Shown: positions 48,067 to 57,580 of the stretch, one piece after another
Numbering within the stretch: the first letter of the stretch is position 1
Layout: each line of letters begins with the position of its first letter
Assembly (NCBI GenBank): GCA_016285055.1
Contig: JAEEPZ010000006.1
Span: forward strand, 1 to 64,000
Origin: Prevotella sp.
GTDB taxonomy: Bacteria; Bacteroidota; Bacteroidia; Bacteroidales; Bacteroidaceae
DNA: 64,000 bases
Reading direction: 5' to 3'
Made by a program: the position numbers and the translations under genes
The notes under the pieces: generated by a model
The model's input: only the letters and a program-made list of their open reading frames with translations
Database searches by the model: none
Told to the model about the DNA's origin: nothing

Positions 48067-48159
48067 TACCTTTGACACCCATCAAAGGTACTTCCGCTCG
48101 GAAAAGCAAAAGAAAAATGGCTTTTTCTTTTGCTTTTCACTCGCTTATTCGTACCTTTG
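48067..48159 (+). promoter_or_regulatory. Duplicated promoter region upstream of tyrS
   Basis: CTCGCTTATTCATACCTTTG and CTCGCTTATTCGTACCTTTGCAC; the second has TTTG-N19-TACCTTTG (48129-48159); the two flank a 17-bp hairpin GAAAAGCAAAAGAAAAA/TTTTTCTTTTGCTTTTC. Confidence 0.7.
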
Positions 48160-48244
48160 CACCGATTTTCGGCCTTTTGGGCCGATGCTTGCCCAAAGAG
48201 GAATACACAGACAGCATTTAGAATCAATAAAATAGAAAACACTG

Positions 48245-49579
48245 ATGAGAAAGAACTTTGTAGAAGAGCTCCGCTGGCGCGGAATGTTGGCACAAATCAT
48301 GCCTGGCACAGAAGAACTGTTGCAGAAAGAGATGGTAACGGCTTACTTGGGCACCGACCCGACGGCCGACTCCTTACACATCGGCCATCTCTGTGGCATT
48401 ATGATGCTGCGTCACCTGCAGCGCTGCGGCCACCGCCCCGTCATCCTCGTGGGAGGCGCCACGGGCATGATAGGCGACCCCAGCGGCAAGTCGCAGGAGC
48501 GCAACCTGCTGAACGACGAGACGCTGCGCCACAACCAGGAGTGCATCAAGGCACAGGTGGCCAAGTTCCTGGACTTCGGGGAAGCCCCCCTGTCGTCCAC
48601 CGAGGGGGACACAAATGCTGGCGAGCCCAGTAATAAAGCCATCATGGTGAACAACTACGACTGGATGAAGGACTTCACCTTCCTCGACTTCGCCCGCGAG
48701 GTGGGCAAGCACATCACCGTGAACTATATGATGGCGAAGGAGAGCGTGCAGCAGCGCCTCAACGGCACCGCCCGCGACGGCCTCTCGTTCACCGAGTTCA
48801 CCTACCAGCTGCTGCAGGGCTACGACTTCCTCTACCTCTACCAGCACTACGGCGTGAAGCTGCAGCTCGGCGGCAACGACCAGTGGGGCAACATGACCAC
48901 GGGCACGGAGCTCATACGCCGCACACTGGGCAACGAGGTGGAGACCTTCGCCCTCACCTGCCCGCTCATCACGAAGAGCGACGGCAAGAAGTTCGGCAAG
49001 ACCGAGAGCGGCAACATCTGGCTCGACCCGAAGCGCACCACACCGTATAAGTTCTACCAGTTCTGGCTGAACGTCAGCGACGACGATGCCGAGCGCTACA
49101 TCAAGATCTTCACCTCTTTGGACAAGGAGACCATCGACGCTCTCATTGCCGAGCACAAGCAGGATCCGGGCCGCCGCATCCTGCAGAAGCGGCTGGCCGA
49201 GGAGACCACCGTCATGGTGCACTCGCAGGAGGCGCTCGACATGGCCATCGAGGCCTCGAACATCCTCTTCGGCAAGGCTACGAAGGAGGCCCTGCAGAAG
49301 CTGGACGAGCAGACGTTCCTCGATGTTTTCGACGGTGTGCCGCAGTACACCATCCAGAAGGACCAGCTGGGGCAGGTGGCCTCTGAGCTCTTCACCACCA
49401 CCGCCAACGTGTTCAGCAGCAAGCGCGAGATCCGCGAGTTCCTCAAGAGCGGCGCCCTCAGTTTGAACAAGGAGAAGCTGGGCGACGACCGCCCCATCAC
49501 TGCCGACGACCTCATCGACGGCAAGTACCTGCTGGTGCAGCGCGGCAAGAAGAACTATTACCTTGTCACGGTAGATTAA
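48245..49579 (+). CDS. tyrS: Tyrosyl-tRNA synthetase with a partial in-frame palindromic-element remnant
   Basis: [85 protein letters not shown]. Confidence 0.97.
   Translation: MRKNFVEELRWRGMLAQIMPGTEELLQKEMVTAYLGTDPTADSLHIGHLCGIMMLRHLQRCGHRPVILVGGATGMIGDPSGKSQERNLLNDETLRHNQECIKAQVAKFLDFGEAPLSSTEGDTNAGEPSNKAIMVNNYDWMKDFTFLDFAREVGKHITVNYMMAKESVQQRLNGTARDGLSFTEFTYQLLQGYDFLYLYQHYGVKLQLGGNDQWGNMTTGTELIRRTLGNEVETFALTCPLITKSDGKKFGKTESGNIWLDPKRTTPYKFYQFWLNVSDDDAERYIKIFTSLDKETIDALIAEHKQDPGRRILQKRLAEETTVMVHSQEALDMAIEASNILFGKATKEALQKLDEQTFLDVFDGVPQYTIQKDQLGQVASELFTTTANVFSSKREIREFLKSGALSLNKEKLGDDRPITADDLIDGKYLLVQRGKKNYYLVTVD
48581..48640 (+). repeat. Partial coding palindromic element in tyrS
   Basis: GAAGCCCCCCTGTCGTCCACCGAGGGGGACACAAATGCTGGCGAGCCCAGTAATAAAGCC; peptide [20 protein letters not shown]. 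Confidence 0.85.
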
Positions 49580-49581
49580 AT

Positions 49582-49796
49582 AAAGGAGTTAAAGGAGTTA
49601 AGGGAGTTAAAGGAGTTAAAGACAATAGTTTATCCCGTCACCATTCTTTAAAATAACGGCATGACAAATGTCTTTAACTCCTTTAACTCCCTTAACTCCC
49701 AACTCCTTAACTCCTTTAACTTCCTTAAAACAAATGTCTTTAACTCCTTTAACTCCTTTAACTCCTTTAACTACCAACTCCTTTAACTCCCCTAAC
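49582..49796. repeat. GGAGTTAAA arrays forming a perfect 30-nt inverted repeat plus an extra array, tyrS-M16 spacer
   Basis: 49594-49623 GGAGTTAAGGGAGTTAAAGGAGTTAAAGAC is the exact reverse complement of 49670-49699. Confidence 0.93.
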
Positions 49797-49818
49797 ACCC
49801 ACTAATATTTAAATAATA

Positions 49819-52644
49819 ATGTATATGAAAAAGTTTTTCGTAGCAGCATTGTTCTTGCTGACGGCCGCCACCCCGACGGTGACGGCACAAGAGGCCTTGC
49901 CGCCCATCCCCGTGGACAAGGAGGTGCGCATCGGCAAGCTTGACAACGGCCTGACCTATTACATCCGCCACAACGAGTGGCCGGAGCACGTGGCCAACTT
50001 CTACATCGCCCAGCGCGTGGGCTCCATCCAGGAGGAGGAGAACCAGCGCGGACTGGCACACTTCCTCGAGCACATGGCCTTCAACGGCTCTGAGCACTTC
50101 AAGGGCAACGACCTCATCGAGTTCACACGCTCACTCGGCGTGGAGTTCGGCAGCGACCTGAACGCCTACACCTCGATAGACCAGACCGTCTACCGCGTCT
50201 GCAACGTGCCCACCACACGACAGTCGGCCCTCGACTCGTGTATGTTCATCCTCAAGGACTGGAGCAACGGTCTGCTCTTAGAGAAGGACGAGATAGTGAA
50301 GGAGCGCGACGTGGTGCACAACGAATACCGCTTAGGTGACGGTCCCTCGCAGCGCATGATCACACGCGCACTGCCTAAGATGTACCCCGGCTCGAAGTAC
50401 GGCGTGCGCATGCCCATCGGCCTGATGAGCGTCGTCGACAACTTCAAGCCGAAGGAGCTGAAGGCCTACTACCAGAAGTGGTACCGCCCCGACAACCAGG
50501 CCATCATCGTGGTGGGCGACATCGACGTCGACCACTTCGAGGCAAAGGTGAAGGAGCTGTTCAGCGGCATCAAGGTCAACCCGAAGGCACCGAAGGTCAT
50601 ACCCGAGGAGGTGCCCGACAACGACGAGGCTATTTACATCTTCGAGAAGGACAAGGAGCAGCAGATGAACCAGATCCTGGTGTTTATGAAGCATGAGACG
50701 ACCAAGCCGGAGGAGAAGAAGAACATGGACTACCTCATCGAGATCTATGTCAAGGCCGTGCTGTCGAACATGTTCAATGCCCGTCTGCAGGAGCTGACCA
50801 ACGATCCCGACTGCCCGTTCCTGCAGGCTATGGGCGACGACGACGACTACCTGCTGGCCTCGACGAAGGCCGCCTTCCAGATGCTGGGCGTTCCCAAGGA
50901 AGGCCGCGACATGGAGACGCTCACCGCCATGGTGCGCGAGGCACGCCGCGCCGCTGAGTTCGGCTTCACCGCCACGGAGTATGAGCGCGCCAAGGCCGAC
51001 TACCTCAGCAGTCTGGAGAAGATGTACACCAACCGCGCGAAGATCACCAACGACGACCTGGGCGACCAGTACCGCGACAACTTCCTCACCAACGAGCCTA
51101 TTCCCGCCATCGAGGACTTGTACCAGCTGATGCAGGCCATCGCTCCGAGCATCCCCGTCGACGTCATCAACATGGCGCTGCCCGAGATAATCAGCAACTC
51201 TGACAAGAACCTCGTCGTCATGGAGTGGGCACGCGAGGCCGACGGTCTCACCTACCCCACCGAGGACGACATGCGCAAGGCTGTGGCACAGGCACGCGCC
51301 GAGGAGATAGCCGCCTACGTGGACAACGTGAAGGACGAGCCGCTCATCAGCGAGATGCCCGAGAAAGGCACCATCGTCAGCGAGACCACCGACAAAGTGT
51401 TCGGCTATAAGGAGCTGAAGCTCAGCAACGGCGCCACCGTCATCCTCATGCCTACCGACTACAAGGACGACGAGGTGCAGATGAAGGCTTGGGCCGACGG
51501 CGGCAAGGGTCTCTACGGCAGCAGCGACTTCTCCAGCCTGAAGGTGTTCGACGAGGTCATCGGCATGAGCGGCCTCGGCAACTTCTCCAGCACGGAGCTG
51601 CAGAAAGCACTCGCTGGCAAGGAAGCCAACGCCGACCTCTCGCTGACAGAGATGCGCCAGTATTGCACCGCACACTCCACGCCGAAGGACTTGGAGACGA
51701 TGTTCCAGATGGTCTACCTCTACTTCACCAACGTCAGCAAGGACGAGAAGCAGTTCCAGAACCTGATGACACAGCTCGACATGGCGCTGAAGAACAAGTC
51801 GCTGTCGCCCGACCTGGTCTATACCGACTCGCTCGCCGCTACGCTCTACGGCCATAACCCCCGCTACAACAACATCGACATCAAGGACCTGCCCCAGGTG
51901 AACTACGACCGCATCCTGCAGATAGCCAAGGAGCGCTACCGCAACGCCGGCGCCTTCACCTTCGCCTTCGTGGGTAAGTTTGAGGAGGAGGCCATCCGCC
52001 CGCTCATCGAGCAGTATATCGCTTCGCTGCCCGCCACCGGCGAGCCTGCCGACAAGCCCGTCGACGTGCAGACGCTGGTCAAGGGACAGGTGAAGAACCA
52101 CTTCACCATGAAGGCAGAGAGCCCGAAGGCCATCGACGTGGAGTTCTGGACGGCAGAGGCACCCTACAACGTTGACAACATCGTGAAGATTGACGCCGCC
52201 GGACAGCTCCTGCAGATGATCTACCTGAAGACCATCCGCGAGGACGAGAGCGCGGCCTACAGCTGCGGTGCCAGCGGCAACTTCAACCTGCGCAGCACCA
52301 AGCCCACCATGATGCTGCAGGCCTACTGCCCGATGAATCCCGACAAGAGCGACATAGCCCTGCGCCTCATCCGCGAGGGCATCGAGGGTGCTGCCAAGAG
52401 CGTAAACGCTGACCAGCTGCAGAAGGTGAAGGACTATATGCTGAAGCAGGTAGACCTCGACGCCAAGACCAACAGCTACTGGATGAACGTCATCGACAAC
52501 TGGCGCACCTATAAGCTCGACCGTCATCACGACTACAAGAAGGCTGTCGAGGCTCTGACACCCGAAAGCCTCAGCCGCTTCATCCGCGAGAAGTTGCTGG
52601 GCAGCGGCAACCACATAGAGGTGGTGATGCTGCCGGAAAAATAG
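49819..52644 (+). CDS. M16-family zinc metallopeptidase (insulinase-like)
   Basis: GLAHFLEHMAFNGSEHF (HxxEH), LDNGLTYYIRHNEWPEHVANFYIAQRVGS, KWYRPDNQAIIVVGDID, two tandem M16 halves. Confidence 0.95.
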   Translation: MYMKKFFVAALFLLTAATPTVTAQEALPPIPVDKEVRIGKLDNGLTYYIRHNEWPEHVANFYIAQRVGSIQEEENQRGLAHFLEHMAFNGSEHFKGNDLIEFTRSLGVEFGSDLNAYTSIDQTVYRVCNVPTTRQSALDSCMFILKDWSNGLLLEKDEIVKERDVVHNEYRLGDGPSQRMITRALPKMYPGSKYGVRMPIGLMSVVDNFKPKELKAYYQKWYRPDNQAIIVVGDIDVDHFEAKVKELFSGIKVNPKAPKVIPEEVPDNDEAIYIFEKDKEQQMNQILVFMKHETTKPEEKKNMDYLIEIYVKAVLSNMFNARLQELTNDPDCPFLQAMGDDDDYLLASTKAAFQMLGVPKEGRDMETLTAMVREARRAAEFGFTATEYERAKADYLSSLEKMYTNRAKITNDDLGDQYRDNFLTNEPIPAIEDLYQLMQAIAPSIPVDVINMALPEIISNSDKNLVVMEWAREADGLTYPTEDDMRKAVAQARAEEIAAYVDNVKDEPLISEMPEKGTIVSETTDKVFGYKELKLSNGATVILMPTDYKDDEVQMKAWADGGKGLYGSSDFSSLKVFDEVIGMSGLGNFSSTELQKALAGKEANADLSLTEMRQYCTAHSTPKDLETMFQMVYLYFTNVSKDEKQFQNLMTQLDMALKNKSLSPDLVYTDSLAATLYGHNPRYNNIDIKDLPQVNYDRILQIAKERYRNAGAFTFAFVGKFEEEAIRPLIEQYIASLPATGEPADKPVDVQTLVKGQVKNHFTMKAESPKAIDVEFWTAEAPYNVDNIVKIDAAGQLLQMIYLKTIREDESAAYSCGASGNFNLRSTKPTMMLQAYCPMNPDKSDIALRLIREGIEGAAKSVNADQLQKVKDYMLKQVDLDAKTNSYWMNVIDNWRTYKLDRHHDYKKAVEALTPESLSRFIREKLLGSGNHIEVVMLPEK

Positions 52645-52858
52645 TGTAGAGTGTAGAGTGTAGAGTGTAAAGTTTGCTGCCGCCGTCCCTGCAACGGATG
52701 GTTTTGAGTATAAAGATTGCTGCCGCCGTACCATCAACGAATGGAACGGCGGCAGCAAACTTTACACTCTAAACTCTACACTCTAAACTAGTCCGTTGCA
52801 GGTACGGCGGTAGCAAACTCTACACTCTACATTCTACACTCTACACTCTAAAGCTTCA
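52643..52858. repeat. GTAGAGTGT arrays in inverted orientation between convergent M16 and GH2 genes
   Basis: 52661-52686 TAGAGTGTAAAGTTTGCTGCCGCCGT is the exact reverse complement of 52746-52771; CCTGCAACGGA/TCCGTTGCAGG also pair. Confidence 0.92.
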
Positions 52859-55481
52859 CTGCGATGTTGACACGCTGCTTCATGCCGCGTTTCTTGTCGC
52901 TGACAGTGAGCGTCAGGTTGCCGGCCTCATGGGCGGCCTGCACGATGACGACGAGCTGACCGTTGAAGAGCTGCATGGTGGGCTGGGTGAAGGGCTCCAG
53001 CGAGGTGGCGTCGCCGTTGCACACAGCACGGAAGGTGCCGGCACCGCTGACGTCGAAGGTCAGCTGGTCCTGAGCGTCGGGGACGAGCGTGCCGTTCTTG
53101 TCGACAAGGCTCACGGTGACAAAGGCCAGGTCCTGACCGTCAGCACGGAGGGAAGACGCGGAGGGCTGGGCCTGCCGCGACGGCAGCAACCACTGCCCGT
53201 CATCGGCCTGCGTCCACACATCGAGCTGCAGGTGGTGAGGCTTGCCGGCGGTGCGCATCGTCTCCTCGCCGCATGGCTTGCCCGTTTCATCGTAGACGAC
53301 CACCTTCACCTCGCCCGGCTCATACTTCACCTCGTTCCAGCGCAGGCGGTAGCGGTCGAGGCGGGAAGCCCCACCTACGACTTCATTACTGGGCTTGCCC
53401 ACATTTGTGTCCCCCTCGGGGGACGAAAGGGGGGCTTGGGGGATTTGCTTTTTGATGCGTCCCTGGCTCTTGCCGTTGATGAAAAGCTCCGCCTCGGGAT
53501 AGTCGGTGTAGCAATAGACCGGCGTCACCAGTCCCTTGCGCTTCGGCCACGTCCAGTGGGGCAAGAGATGGATGGTGTGCTCGTCTTTGTTCCACCTCGA
53601 GCGGTAGAGGAAATAGCGGTCCTTGGGCAGGCCGGCGAGGTCGCAGATGCCGAAATAGCTGCTGCGCGAGGGCCAGTACTCGTCGTAGGGCGTTGGCTCG
53701 CCTAAGTAGTCGAAGCCCGTCCACACAAACTCGCCGATGACCCACGGATAGTCATCCTGCCAGCGCCAGTCGTCGTCGGGCAGGTTGCTCCACGCACAGC
53801 TCTCCACGTCGTAGCCCGAGCACTGGCCGTCGGCGCTCTTGATGGCGGTGGGGTCGTAGCCCGCTGCCCATGAGGAATACTTTGAATTATCCGTGGTTTC
53901 AACGGGGAATTTATACACGCCGCGCGAGGAGACCGTCGATGCCGTCTCCGAGCCTAAGAGGAAACCTTGCGGCAACTGCTTGATGCCGTCGGCATAGCGG
54001 TGCAGGCGATAGTTGAAGCCCGGCACGTCCATAGCCCGAGCTACGCCGCTGGCCAAGGCATTGTCGACGCGGTCCAGACCCTGCGTGACGGGGCGCGTGG
54101 GGTCGAGGGCATGGCACAGGCCCTGCAGGTGGATGCTCAGCAGGCGTCCGTCGGCGCTGCCTTGCTCGGGAATCTCGTTGCCTATCGACCACATCACGAT
54201 GCTGGGATGGTTGCGGTTGGCCTTCACGAGGTTGGTGATGTCGCGGTCGGCCCACTCATCGAAGAAACGTGAGTAGCCATTCTTGCACTTAGGATAGCGC
54301 CACATGTCGAAGCTCTCGGCCATGACCATCATGCCTAACGAGTCGCAGAGGTCCATCTGCATCTGGCTCGGCATGTTGTGGGCGGTGCGGATGGCGTCGC
54401 AGCCCATCGCCTTCAGTATCTTGATCTGGCGGATGAGGGCAGCTTTGTTCACGGCAGCGCCCAGCGGGCCGAGGTCGTGGTGCAGGCAGACGCCTTTGAT
54501 CTTGCGCGTCACACCGTTCAACTGGAAACCGCGCTCGCGGTCGACACGGACGGTGCGGATGCCCACGTTGACGCTCTTCTCGTCAACGACTTTTGTAGTC
54601 TTCTCAATGGGGTCGTCGCCAACCATCACCTTCGCCACTAACTTATATAAATAAGGTGACTCTGGCGACCACAGCTTCGGATTCTTAACCGTCAGCTTAG
54701 CGCGGACGCCGTCGCCGCGCCTCACACCCTTGGAGGATGCAGATGCCACCTCCTGCCCATTGGCGTCAAGCAACGAGAAAGAGCACGACCCAAGGATGGC
54801 TACACTTTCCAAAGACACAGGTCTGACGAAAGGTGTCCCCGCTTCGTCTTTGCTGTTCAATTGCATATCCACCTCCAACTCAGCCTTGTCCCTGCCGATA
54901 GAGATGGTACGGACGAAGAGGCTCCAGTCATCGATATGCAACTGATTGGTGAGCACCAGCGTCACGGGGCGGTAGATGCCGGCACCCGGATACCAGCGCG
55001 AGCTCTCTTCCTGATTTCTGAGAGTCACCTCCAAATCGTTGTCGCCCGGCTTCACCAGCTTCGTGATGTCAATGCGAAAAGTGTTGTAGCCGTAAGCCCA
55101 CGAACCTGCCCACTGTCCATTGACGAGAACCACGGGTTGCGACATCGCACCGTCGAAAACCAGCTCCGCATGTCCCTTAAATCCCGATGGTATGGGCAAA
55201 TTTCGCTTATAGACACCGTCGCCTATCCAAGGCAGGGCGCCTGAGCGGCCGCTCTTCTCGGTGGCTTCCTTCTCGCCGTTCTGCTCGATGGCCACGGTCT
55301 GCAAGTCCCATTTCTTGTCGAAGGGTCCGCTGATGGCCCAGTCGTGGGGCACGCTGACGGTTTGCCATGTCTGTCTGTTTTTAGAGAACTGCCAGTTGTC
55401 GGTCAGGGTAATCTCCTGCCGCTGGCCCCATGTCCACCCTGCCATCAGGAGCAAGGCGGCTGTTGTTAGTAGTTTTTTCAT
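52848..55481 (-). CDS. GH2-family beta-galactosidase-like protein with in-frame palindromic-element remnant
   Basis: SVPHDWAISGPFD, NPSIVMWSIGNEIPEQG, PWVIGEFVWTGFDYLGEPTPY. Start ATG at 55481. Confidence 0.93.
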   Translation of the reverse strand: MKKLLTTAALLLMAGWTWGQRQEITLTDNWQFSKNRQTWQTVSVPHDWAISGPFDKKWDLQTVAIEQNGEKEATEKSGRSGALPWIGDGVYKRNLPIPSGFKGHAELVFDGAMSQPVVLVNGQWAGSWAYGYNTFRIDITKLVKPGDNDLEVTLRNQEESSRWYPGAGIYRPVTLVLTNQLHIDDWSLFVRTISIGRDKAELEVDMQLNSKDEAGTPFVRPVSLESVAILGSCSFSLLDANGQEVASASSKGVRRGDGVRAKLTVKNPKLWSPESPYLYKLVAKVMVGDDPIEKTTKVVDEKSVNVGIRTVRVDRERGFQLNGVTRKIKGVCLHHDLGPLGAAVNKAALIRQIKILKAMGCDAIRTAHNMPSQMQMDLCDSLGMMVMAESFDMWRYPKCKNGYSRFFDEWADRDITNLVKANRNHPSIVMWSIGNEIPEQGSADGRLLSIHLQGLCHALDPTRPVTQGLDRVDNALASGVARAMDVPGFNYRLHRYADGIKQLPQGFLLGSETASTVSSRGVYKFPVETTDNSKYSSWAAGYDPTAIKSADGQCSGYDVESCAWSNLPDDDWRWQDDYPWVIGEFVWTGFDYLGEPTPYDEYWPSRSSYFGICDLAGLPKDRYFLYRSRWNKDEHTIHLLPHWTWPKRKGLVTPVYCYTDYPEAELFINGKSQGRIKKQIPQAPLSSPEGDTNVGKPSNEVVGGASRLDRYRLRWNEVKYEPGEVKVVVYDETGKPCGEETMRTAGKPHHLQLDVWTQADDGQWLLPSRQAQPSASSLRADGQDLAFVTVSLVDKNGTLVPDAQDQLTFDVSGAGTFRAVCNGDATSLEPFTQPTMQLFNGQLVVIVQAAHEAGNLTLTVSDKKRGMKQRVNIAVKL
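53365..53437 (-). repeat. Degenerate coding palindromic element in GH2
   Basis: GAAGCCCCACCTACGACTTCATTACTGGGCTTGCCCACATTTGTGTCCCCCTCGGGGGACGAAAGGGGGGCTTG; peptide QAPLSSPEGDTNVGKPSNEVVGGA. Confidence 0.87.
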
Positions 55482-55512
55482 GTCTTTCGCTTGTTGTTTC
55501 GTTTCAGTGCTG

Positions 55513-55520
55513 CAAAGGTA
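55513..55520 (-). promoter_or_regulatory. -7 element TACCTTTG for GH2
   Basis: CAAAGGTA on + strand. Confidence 0.5.
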
Positions 55521-55635
55521 GGCAATTTCTTTCATTCAGCCAATTTTTCAAAGGAAAAAATGACCTAAAGCAGGAAAACGTGGCACAGGGAAAAATAATG
55601 GGCGGCTGTCGCACGGTAGTTCAATTCTTTTCTGT

Positions 55636-55643
55636 ATCTTTGC
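55636..55643 (+). promoter_or_regulatory. -7 element TATCTTTG upstream of purH-like gene
   Basis: Matches TAnnTTTG. Confidence 0.5.
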
Positions 55644-55697
55644 AAACTCATACATTTTTATATTATTGTATCACAACAAAGACAAAGAAAAGGAAAG

Positions 55698-56291
55698 ATG
55701 GCAGACATGAAGCAGATGAAAACGGCGCTGATTTCGGTGTTCCACAAGGACGGGCTCGACGAGCTTCTGAAGAAACTCAACGCCGAGGGCGTGCGCTTCC
55801 TCTCAACGGGCGGCACGCAGAAATTTATTGAAGAACAGGGCTACGAGTGCCAGAAGGTGGAGGACGTGACGACCTACCCCAGCATTCTCGGTGGCCGCGT
55901 GAAGACGTTGCATCCGAAGGTGTTCGGAGGCATTCTGGGACGCCGTGAGAACGCCGGCGACCAAGAGCAGATGAAGCAGTATGACATTCCTGAGATAGAC
56001 TTGGTCATCGTCGACCTGTACCCGTTTGAGCAGACAGTGGCCAGCGGTGCCACGGAGGCCGACATCATCGAGAAAATCGACATCGGCGGCATCTCGCTGA
56101 TCCGCGCCGGAGCGAAGAACTTTAACGATGTGGTCATCGTTCCCTCGAAGGCTGAGTACAGCGTGCTGCTCGACATTCTCAATCAGCAGGGCGCACAGAC
56201 CACGCTGGAACAGCGCCGCATGTTTGCCACACGTGCCTTCGGCGTCAGCTCCCACTATGACACGGCCATTCACAACTGGTTTGAGAAGTAA
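55698..56291 (+). CDS. purH: IMP cyclohydrolase domain only (PurH N-terminal domain)
   Basis: ALISVFHKDGLDELLKKLNAEGVRFLSTGGTQKFIEEQG, ILGGRVKTLHPKVFGGILGRR, DLVIVDLYPFEQTVASG, IEKIDIGGISLIRAGAKNFNDV; stops at 197 aa. Confidence 0.9.
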   Translation: MADMKQMKTALISVFHKDGLDELLKKLNAEGVRFLSTGGTQKFIEEQGYECQKVEDVTTYPSILGGRVKTLHPKVFGGILGRRENAGDQEQMKQYDIPEIDLVIVDLYPFEQTVASGATEADIIEKIDIGGISLIRAGAKNFNDVVIVPSKAEYSVLLDILNQQGAQTTLEQRRMFATRAFGVSSHYDTAIHNWFEK

Positions 56292-56480
56292 GAAGTAAGG
56301 AGTAAGGAGTAAAGGAGAGAAGGAGTAAGGAGTAAAGGAGTAAGGAGTAAAGGAGTAAGGAGTAAAGGAGTAAGGAGTAAAGGAGTAAGGAGTAAAGGAG
56401 TAAAGTAATAAAAGGAGTAAAGTAATAAGGAGTAAAGTAATAAAGGAGTAAGGAGTAAAGGAGTAAGGAGCAAAGGAGGA
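56289..56480. repeat. AAGGAGTAA microsatellite array between purH and mreB
   Basis: GTAAGGAGTAAAGGAGTAAGGAGTAAAGGAGTAAGG... over about 190 nt. Confidence 0.95.
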
Positions 56481-56523
56481 GCCGATACTTCCTAATTCAA
56501 AATTCATCATTCTACATTCGATT

Positions 56524-57546
56524 ATGGGATTCTTTAGTTTCAGACAAGAGCTGGCCATGGACCTTGGCACAGCGAATACCATCATCATCAGCGGCGACAA
56601 GATTGTCGTCGACGAGCCCTCTGTAGTGGCTATGGACCGCCGCACCGACAAGATGATTGCCGTAGGCGAGCGTGCCAAGATGATGTATGAAAAGACACAC
56701 GACAACATCCGCACCGTGCGCCCGCTGCGCGACGGTGTCATTGCCGACTTCTCTGCCTGCGAGCAGATGATGCGCGGCCTCATCAAGATGGTTCACACGG
56801 GCCATCACTTTTTCTCGCCCTCGCTGCGCATGGTCATCGGCGTTCCCTCGGGCTCTACCGAGGTGGAGCTGCGCGCCGTGCGCGACTCTGCCGAGCATGC
56901 CGACGGACGCGACGTGTTCCTCATCTTCGAGCCTATGGCAGCCGCCATCGGCATCGGCATCGACGTGGAGGCGCCCGAGGGCAACATGATTGTCGACATC
57001 GGCGGCGGCACCACCGAGATTGCCGTCATCTCCCTCGGCGGCATCGTCAGCAACAGCAGCATCAAGGTGGCCGGCGACGACCTCACCGCCGACATTCAGG
57101 AATACATGTCGCGACAGCACAACGTCAAGGTGTCGGAGCGCATGGCCGAGCGCATCAAGATCAACGTGGGCGCCGCCCTCACCGACCTGGGCGACGAAGG
57201 CCCCGAGGATTACGTCGTGCATGGCCCCAACCGCATCACCGCGCTGCCCATGGAGGTGCCTGTGTGCTATCAGGAGATAGCGCACTGTCTGGACAAGACG
57301 GTGACACGCATTGAGAGCGCCGTGCTCACCGCTCTCGAGCACACGCCGCCCGAGCTCTATGCCGACATCGTGCAGAACGGCATCTACCTCACCGGAGGCG
57401 GAGCACTGCTGCGCGGTCTGGACAAGCGCCTCACCGACAAAATCAATATTCCCTTCAACGTGGCTGACGACCCGCTGCACTGTGTGGCCAAAGGTGCCGG
57501 CATCGCCTTGAAGAACGTCGACCGCTTCACGTTCCTCATGAGATAA
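56524..57546 (+). CDS. mreB: Rod shape-determining protein MreB
   Basis: LAMDLGTANTIIISGDKIVVDEPSVVAMD, VRPLRDGVIADFSACEQMMRG, MIVDIGGGTTEIAVISLGGIV, GIYLTGGGALLRGLDKRL. Confidence 0.98.
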   Translation: MGFFSFRQELAMDLGTANTIIISGDKIVVDEPSVVAMDRRTDKMIAVGERAKMMYEKTHDNIRTVRPLRDGVIADFSACEQMMRGLIKMVHTGHHFFSPSLRMVIGVPSGSTEVELRAVRDSAEHADGRDVFLIFEPMAAAIGIGIDVEAPEGNMIVDIGGGTTEIAVISLGGIVSNSSIKVAGDDLTADIQEYMSRQHNVKVSERMAERIKINVGAALTDLGDEGPEDYVVHGPNRITALPMEVPVCYQEIAHCLDKTVTRIESAVLTALEHTPPELYADIVQNGIYLTGGGALLRGLDKRLTDKINIPFNVADDPLHCVAKGAGIALKNVDRFTFLMR

Positions 57547-57580
57547 GCCGGAGGCTCCGCACAATACGTTGTAGAGTGGG

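Noticed and set aside
50332-52758. 808-aa ORF on the minus strand antisense to the M16 peptidase
   Set aside because: Explained by biased codon composition opposite a well-supported GC-rich gene; low-complexity Val/Leu/Ala/His-rich translation with no recognisable domain.
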